Below, piece after piece: positions 60,101-64,000 of a stretch of DNA of 64,000 nucleotides. The notes under the pieces were generated by a model. The model had not been told where the DNA came from, made no database searches, and saw only the letters and a list, made by a program, of their open reading frames with translations. Position 1 is the first letter of the stretch. Every line of letters starts with the position of its first letter. The position numbers and the translations under genes are program-made. The stretch is taken from NCBI GenBank assembly GCA_002189035.1, contig NEEC01000007.1, forward strand, positions 3,640,654-3,704,653, read 5' to 3'. Source of the stretch: Utricularia gibba. Taxonomy: Eukaryota > Streptophyta > Magnoliopsida > Lamiales > Lentibulariaceae.

Positions 60101-63100
60101 TACATGTTTCTCAAGGAAAAGCTTGTCGTTTCTGGGCGGGTGATGTCTTTTGGAACTTCGTTCTGACCAGGTTCGGTCTGACTCCTTTGCCACATCGGGT
60201 CCTACTCGACGAAAATCGTGATGCAGTTATTGAAGTTAGGATTTCATGAGCACCCAAAATGGTTTTCTCAACCGCATGCTTTATATTTGATAAGGCACTC
60301 TCGTGGGGCAACGGTATCGAGCAGGAGGTCGAGTCGAGCTCGGGCCAGAGTCATTTGTAGCCGGCAAAAAAATTGATGCATTTATTAACGTTGGTTTATT
60401 AGGCTGCCTACATGTTTCTCAAGGAAAGCTTGTGTCGTTTGGGCGGGTGATGTCGTTTGGAACTTCGTTCTGACCCAAGGTTCGGTCTGACTCCTTTGCC
60501 ACATCGGGTCCTACTCGACGAAAATCGTGATGCAGTTATTGAAGTTAGGATTCATGAGCACCCAAAATGGTTTTCTCAACCGCATGCTTTATATTTGATA
60601 AGGCGCTCTCGTGGGCAACGGTATCGAGCAGGAGGTCGAGTCGAGCTCGGGCCCAGAGTCATTTGTAGCTCGGCAAAAAATTGATGCATTTATTAACGGT
60701 TGGTTTTAATAGGCTGCCTATGGTTTTCTCAAGGAAAAGCTTGTCGTTTTTGGCGGGTGATGTCGTTGTGAACTTCGTTCTGACCCAAGGTTCGGTCTGT
60801 CTCCTTTGCCATCGGTCCTACTCGACGAAAATCGTGATGCAGTTATTGAAGTTAGGATTTCATGAGCACCCAAAATGCTTTTGTCAATCGCATGCTTTGT
60901 ATTGAGGAGGCGCTCTAGTGGGGCACGGTATCGGGCAAAAGGTCGAGTCGGGCTCGCTCCCAGAGTCATTTTAGCAAAAAAATGATGCATTTATTAACGT
61001 TGGGTTTTAATAGGCTGCCTACATGGTTTCTCAAGGAAAAGCTTGTCGTTTCTGGGGGTGATGTCTTTTGGAACTTCGTTCTGACCATAGGTTCGGTCTG
61101 ACTCCTTTGCCACATCGGGTCCTACTCGACGAAAATCGTGATGCAGTTATTGAAGTTAGGATTTCATGAGCACCCAAAATGGTTTTCTCAACCGCATGCT
61201 TTATATTTGATAAGGTGCTCTCGTGGGGCAACGGTATCGAGTAGGAGGTCGAGTCGAGCTCGGGCCCATAGTCATTTGTAGCTCGGCAAAAAACTTGATG
61301 CATTTATTAACGTTGGTTTTAATAGGCTGCCTCAATGGTTTTCTCAAGGAAAAGCTTGTCGTTTTTGGGCGGGTGATGTCGTTGTGAACTTCGTTCTGAC
61401 CAAGGTTCGGTCTGACTCCTTTGCCAAATCGGTCCTACTCGACGAAAATCGTGATGCAGTTATTGAAGTTAGGATTTCATGAGCACCCAAAATGGTTTTC
61501 AAACGCATGCTTTGTATTTGAGGAGGGCTCTCGTGGGGCAACGGTATCGAGCAAAAGGTCGAGTCGGGCTCGCCCAGAGTCATTTGTAGCCGGCAAAAAA
61601 ATGATGCATTTATTAACGTTGGGTTTTTAATAGGCTGCCTACATGGTTTCTCAAGGAAAAGCTTGTCGTTTCTGGGCGGGTGATGTCTTTTGGAACTTCG
61701 TTCTGACCAAGGTTCGGTCTGACTCCTTTGCCACATCGGGTCCTACTCGACGAAAATCGTGATGCAGTTATTGAAGTTAGGATTTCATGAGCACCCAAAA
61801 TGGTTTTCTCAACCGCATGCTTTATATTTGATAAGGCGCTCTCGTGGGCAACGGTATCGAGCAGGAGGTCGAGTCGAGCTCGGGCCCATAGTCATTTGTA
61901 GCTCGGCAAAAAACTTGATGCATTTATTAACGTTGGTTTTTAATAGGCTGCCTAATGGTTTCTCAAGGAAAAGCTTGTCGTTTTTGGGCGGGTGATGTCG
62001 TTGTGAACTTCGTTGACCCAAGGTTCGGTCTGACTCCTTTGCCAGGTCCTACTCGACGAAAATCGTGATGCAGTTATTGAAGTTAGGATTCATGAGCACC
62101 CAAAATGGTTTTCTCAACCGCATGCTTTATATTTGATAAGGCGCTCTCGTGGGGCAACGGTATCGAGCAGGAGGTCGAGTCGAGCTCGGCCCAGAGTCAT
62201 TTGTAGCCCGGCAAAAAATTGATGCATTTATTAACGTTGGTTTTAATAGGCTGCCTACATGGTTTCTCAAGGAAAAGCTTGTCGTTTCTGGGCGGGTGAT
62301 GTCTTTTGGAACTTCGTTCTGACCAAGGTTCGGTCTGACTCCTTTGCCACATCGGGTCCTACTCGACGAAAATCGTGATGCAGTTATTGAAGTTAGGATT
62401 CATGAGCACCCAAAATGGTTTTCTCAACCGCATGCTTTATATTTGATAAGGCCTCTCGTGGGGCAACGGTATCGAGCAGGAGGTCGAGTCGAGCTCGGGC
62501 CCATAGTCATTTGTAGCCCGGCAAAAAATTGATGCATTTATTAACGTTGGTTTAATAGGCTGCCTACATGTTTCTCAAGGAAAAGCTTGTCGTTTTTGGG
62601 CGGGTGATGTCGTTGGAACTTCGTTCTGACCAAGGTTCGGTCTGACTCCTTTGCCACATCGGGTCCTACTCGACGAAAATCGTGATGCAGTTATTGAAGT
62701 TAGGATTTCATGAGCACCCAAAATGGTTTTCTCAACCGCATGCTTTATATTTGATAAGGCGCTCTCGTGGGCAACGGTATCGAGTAGGAGGTCGAGTCGA
62801 GCTCGGGCCATAGTCATTTGTAGCTCGGCAAAAAATTGATGCATTTATTAACGTTGGTTTTAATAGGCTGCCTACATGTTTTCTCAAGGAAAAGCTTGTC
62901 GTTTTTGGCGGGTGATGTCGTTGTGAACTTTCGTTCTGACCAAGGTTCGGTCTGACTCCTTTGCCACATCGGGTCCTACTCGACGAAAATCGTGATGCAG
63001 TTATTGAAGTTAGGATTTCATGAGCACCCAAAATGGTTTTCAACGCATGCTTTATATTTGAGGAGGCGCTCTTGGGGCAACGGTATCGCAGGTCGAGTCG

Positions 63101-64000
63101 AGCTCGCCCAGAGTCATTTGTAGCCGGCAAAAAAATGATGCATTTATTAACGTTGGGTTTTAATAGGCTGCCTACATGTTTCTCAAGGAAAAGCTTGTCG
63201 TTTTGGGCGGTGATGTCTTTTGGAACTTCGTTCTGACCATAGGTTCGGTCTGACTCCTTTGCCACATCGGGTCCTACTCGACGAAAATCGTGATGCAGTT
63301 ATTGAAGTTAGGATTTCATGAGCACCCAAAATGGTTTTCTCAACCGCATGCTTTATATTTGATAAGGTGCTCTCGTGGGGCAACGGTATCGAGTAGGAGG
63401 TCGAGTCGAGCTCGGGCCCATAGTCATTTGTAGCTCGGCAAAAAACTTGATGCATTTATTAACGGTTGGTTTTAATAGGCTGCCTCAATGGTTTTCTCAA
63501 GGAAAAGCTTGTCGTTTTTGGCGGGTGATGTCGTTGTGAACTTCGTTCTGACCCAAGGTTCGGTCTGTCTCCTTTGCCAATCTGGTCCTACTCGACGAAA
63601 ATCGTGATGCAGTTATTGAAGTTAGGATTTCATGAGCACCCAAAATGCTTTTCAATCGCATGCTTTGTAGTTGAGGAGGCGCTCTAGTGGGGCACGGTAT
63701 CGGCAAAAGGTCGAGTCGGGCTCGCCCAGAGTCATTTTTAGCCTGAAAAAATTGATGCATTTATTAACGTTGGGTTTTAATAGGCTGCCTACATGGTTTC
63801 TCAAGGAAAAGCTTGTCGTTTCTGGCGGGTGATGTCTTTTGGAACTTCGTTCTGACCATAGGTTCGGTCTGACTCCTTTGCCACATCGGGTCCTACTCGA
63901 CGAAAATCGTGATGCAGTTATTGAAGTTAGGATTCATGAGCACCAAAATGGTTTTCTCAACCATGCTTTATATTTGATAAGGTGCTCTCGTGGGGCAACG
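57116..64000 (+). repeat. Satellite block, mostly 1-2 alternation with mosaics
   Basis: Unit starts and types: 57116 (1), 57423 (2 with GAGCAGG), 57736 (1h), 58046 (2), 58360 (1h), 58668 (2), 58980 (2), 59291 (1h), 59599 (2), 59908 (3), 60212 (3), 60521 (3 front, 2 back), 60828 (1), 61132 (2), 61445 (1), 61753 (2 back, GAGCAGG), 62059 (3), 62369 (H), 62676 (2), 62986 (1h), 63284 (2), 63598 (1), 63903 (2, cut by the window end). Confidence 0.62.

Larger units (their letters stand above)
1..64000. repeat. Tandem satellite array, ~308-314 bp unit, whole window
   Basis: The same sequence recurs head to tail from the first base to the last. I counted 208 copies of the anchor AAAATCGTGATGCAG (or near matches) between 83 and 63903, so the mean spacing is about 308 bp. 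All copies point the same way. No foreign sequence longer than a few bases interrupts them. Divergence between units is by single-base changes and many 1-3 bp deletions in short runs. Arrays of this size and order are characteristic of eukaryotic satellite DNA at centromeres or other heterochromatin; which applies here is not shown by the sequence. I do not recognise the family. No part encodes a credible protein or structured RNA. Confidence 0.98.

Noticed and set aside
1-64000. CRISPR array
   Set aside because: The repeats are ~310 bp and directly abut. There are no short repeats with unique spacers of constant length.
1-64000. 5S ribosomal RNA gene array, suggested by the ~310 bp period
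   Set aside because: No stretch resembles the 5S gene with its internal control regions. GGGCGGGTGATG only loosely recalls part of it.
1-64000. Telomeric or subtelomeric repeat
   Set aside because: No TTTAGGG, TTAGGG or similar short arrays occur anywhere in the window.

Overview
The whole 64 kb window is one uninterrupted, single-orientation tandem satellite array. I see no gene, RNA gene, transposable element, CRISPR array or origin. I located 208 copies of one anchor (first base of AAAATCGTGATGCAG) by eye, from base 83 to base 63903, which gives a mean unit of about 308 bp (most units 295-316 bp). The window opens inside the second half of one unit and closes inside the first half of another.

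Each unit is a dimer of two diverged half-units, A and B, both about 157 bp. In the unit at 396-709, GATGCA recurs at 404, 561 and 718, exactly 157 bp apart, and the halves share a block reading AATGGTTTTCTCAA. Three main unit types and mosaics can be told apart. Type 1 has TTGAGGAGGCGCTCTAG, GGGCACGG and CGGGCAAAAGG. Type 2 has GGTGCTCTCG, GAGTAGG, CATAGTC, then TGTGAAC and TGTCTCC in half B. Type 3 has GGCACTCTCG, GAGCAGG, CAGAGTC and TAGCCCGG, often with GGATTCATG. H units begin like type 3 and switch to type 2 sequence near CATAGTC; '1h' marks type 1-like mosaics.

The types follow a higher-order order. From 83 to 11593 an eight-unit block, 1-2-1-3-3-H-3-2 (about 2.48 kb), occurs four times, plus one copy shortened by exactly three units. 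From 11594 to 20999 the order breaks up, and 17.98-19.77 kb holds the strongest structural damage. From 21000 to 24709 a six-unit block, 1-3-3-3-H-2 (about 1.855 kb), occurs twice, and it recurs at 45929-47771. From 26239 to 35792 types 2 and 1 alternate strictly for 31 units, giving a period of about 0.62 kb. Type 3 runs lie at 36723-37958 and 41047-42593. The remainder is mixed, with a truncated unit at 42594 and a deletion junction near 56880.

The organism is almost certainly a eukaryote, because long arrays with higher-order structure are typical of centromeric or heterochromatic satellites. A 155-160 bp ancestral monomer would fit many plant centromeric repeats, but I do not recognise this sequence and cannot name the species or prove a centromeric location. 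Unit typing and coordinates are by-eye calls; no alignment or search was run.
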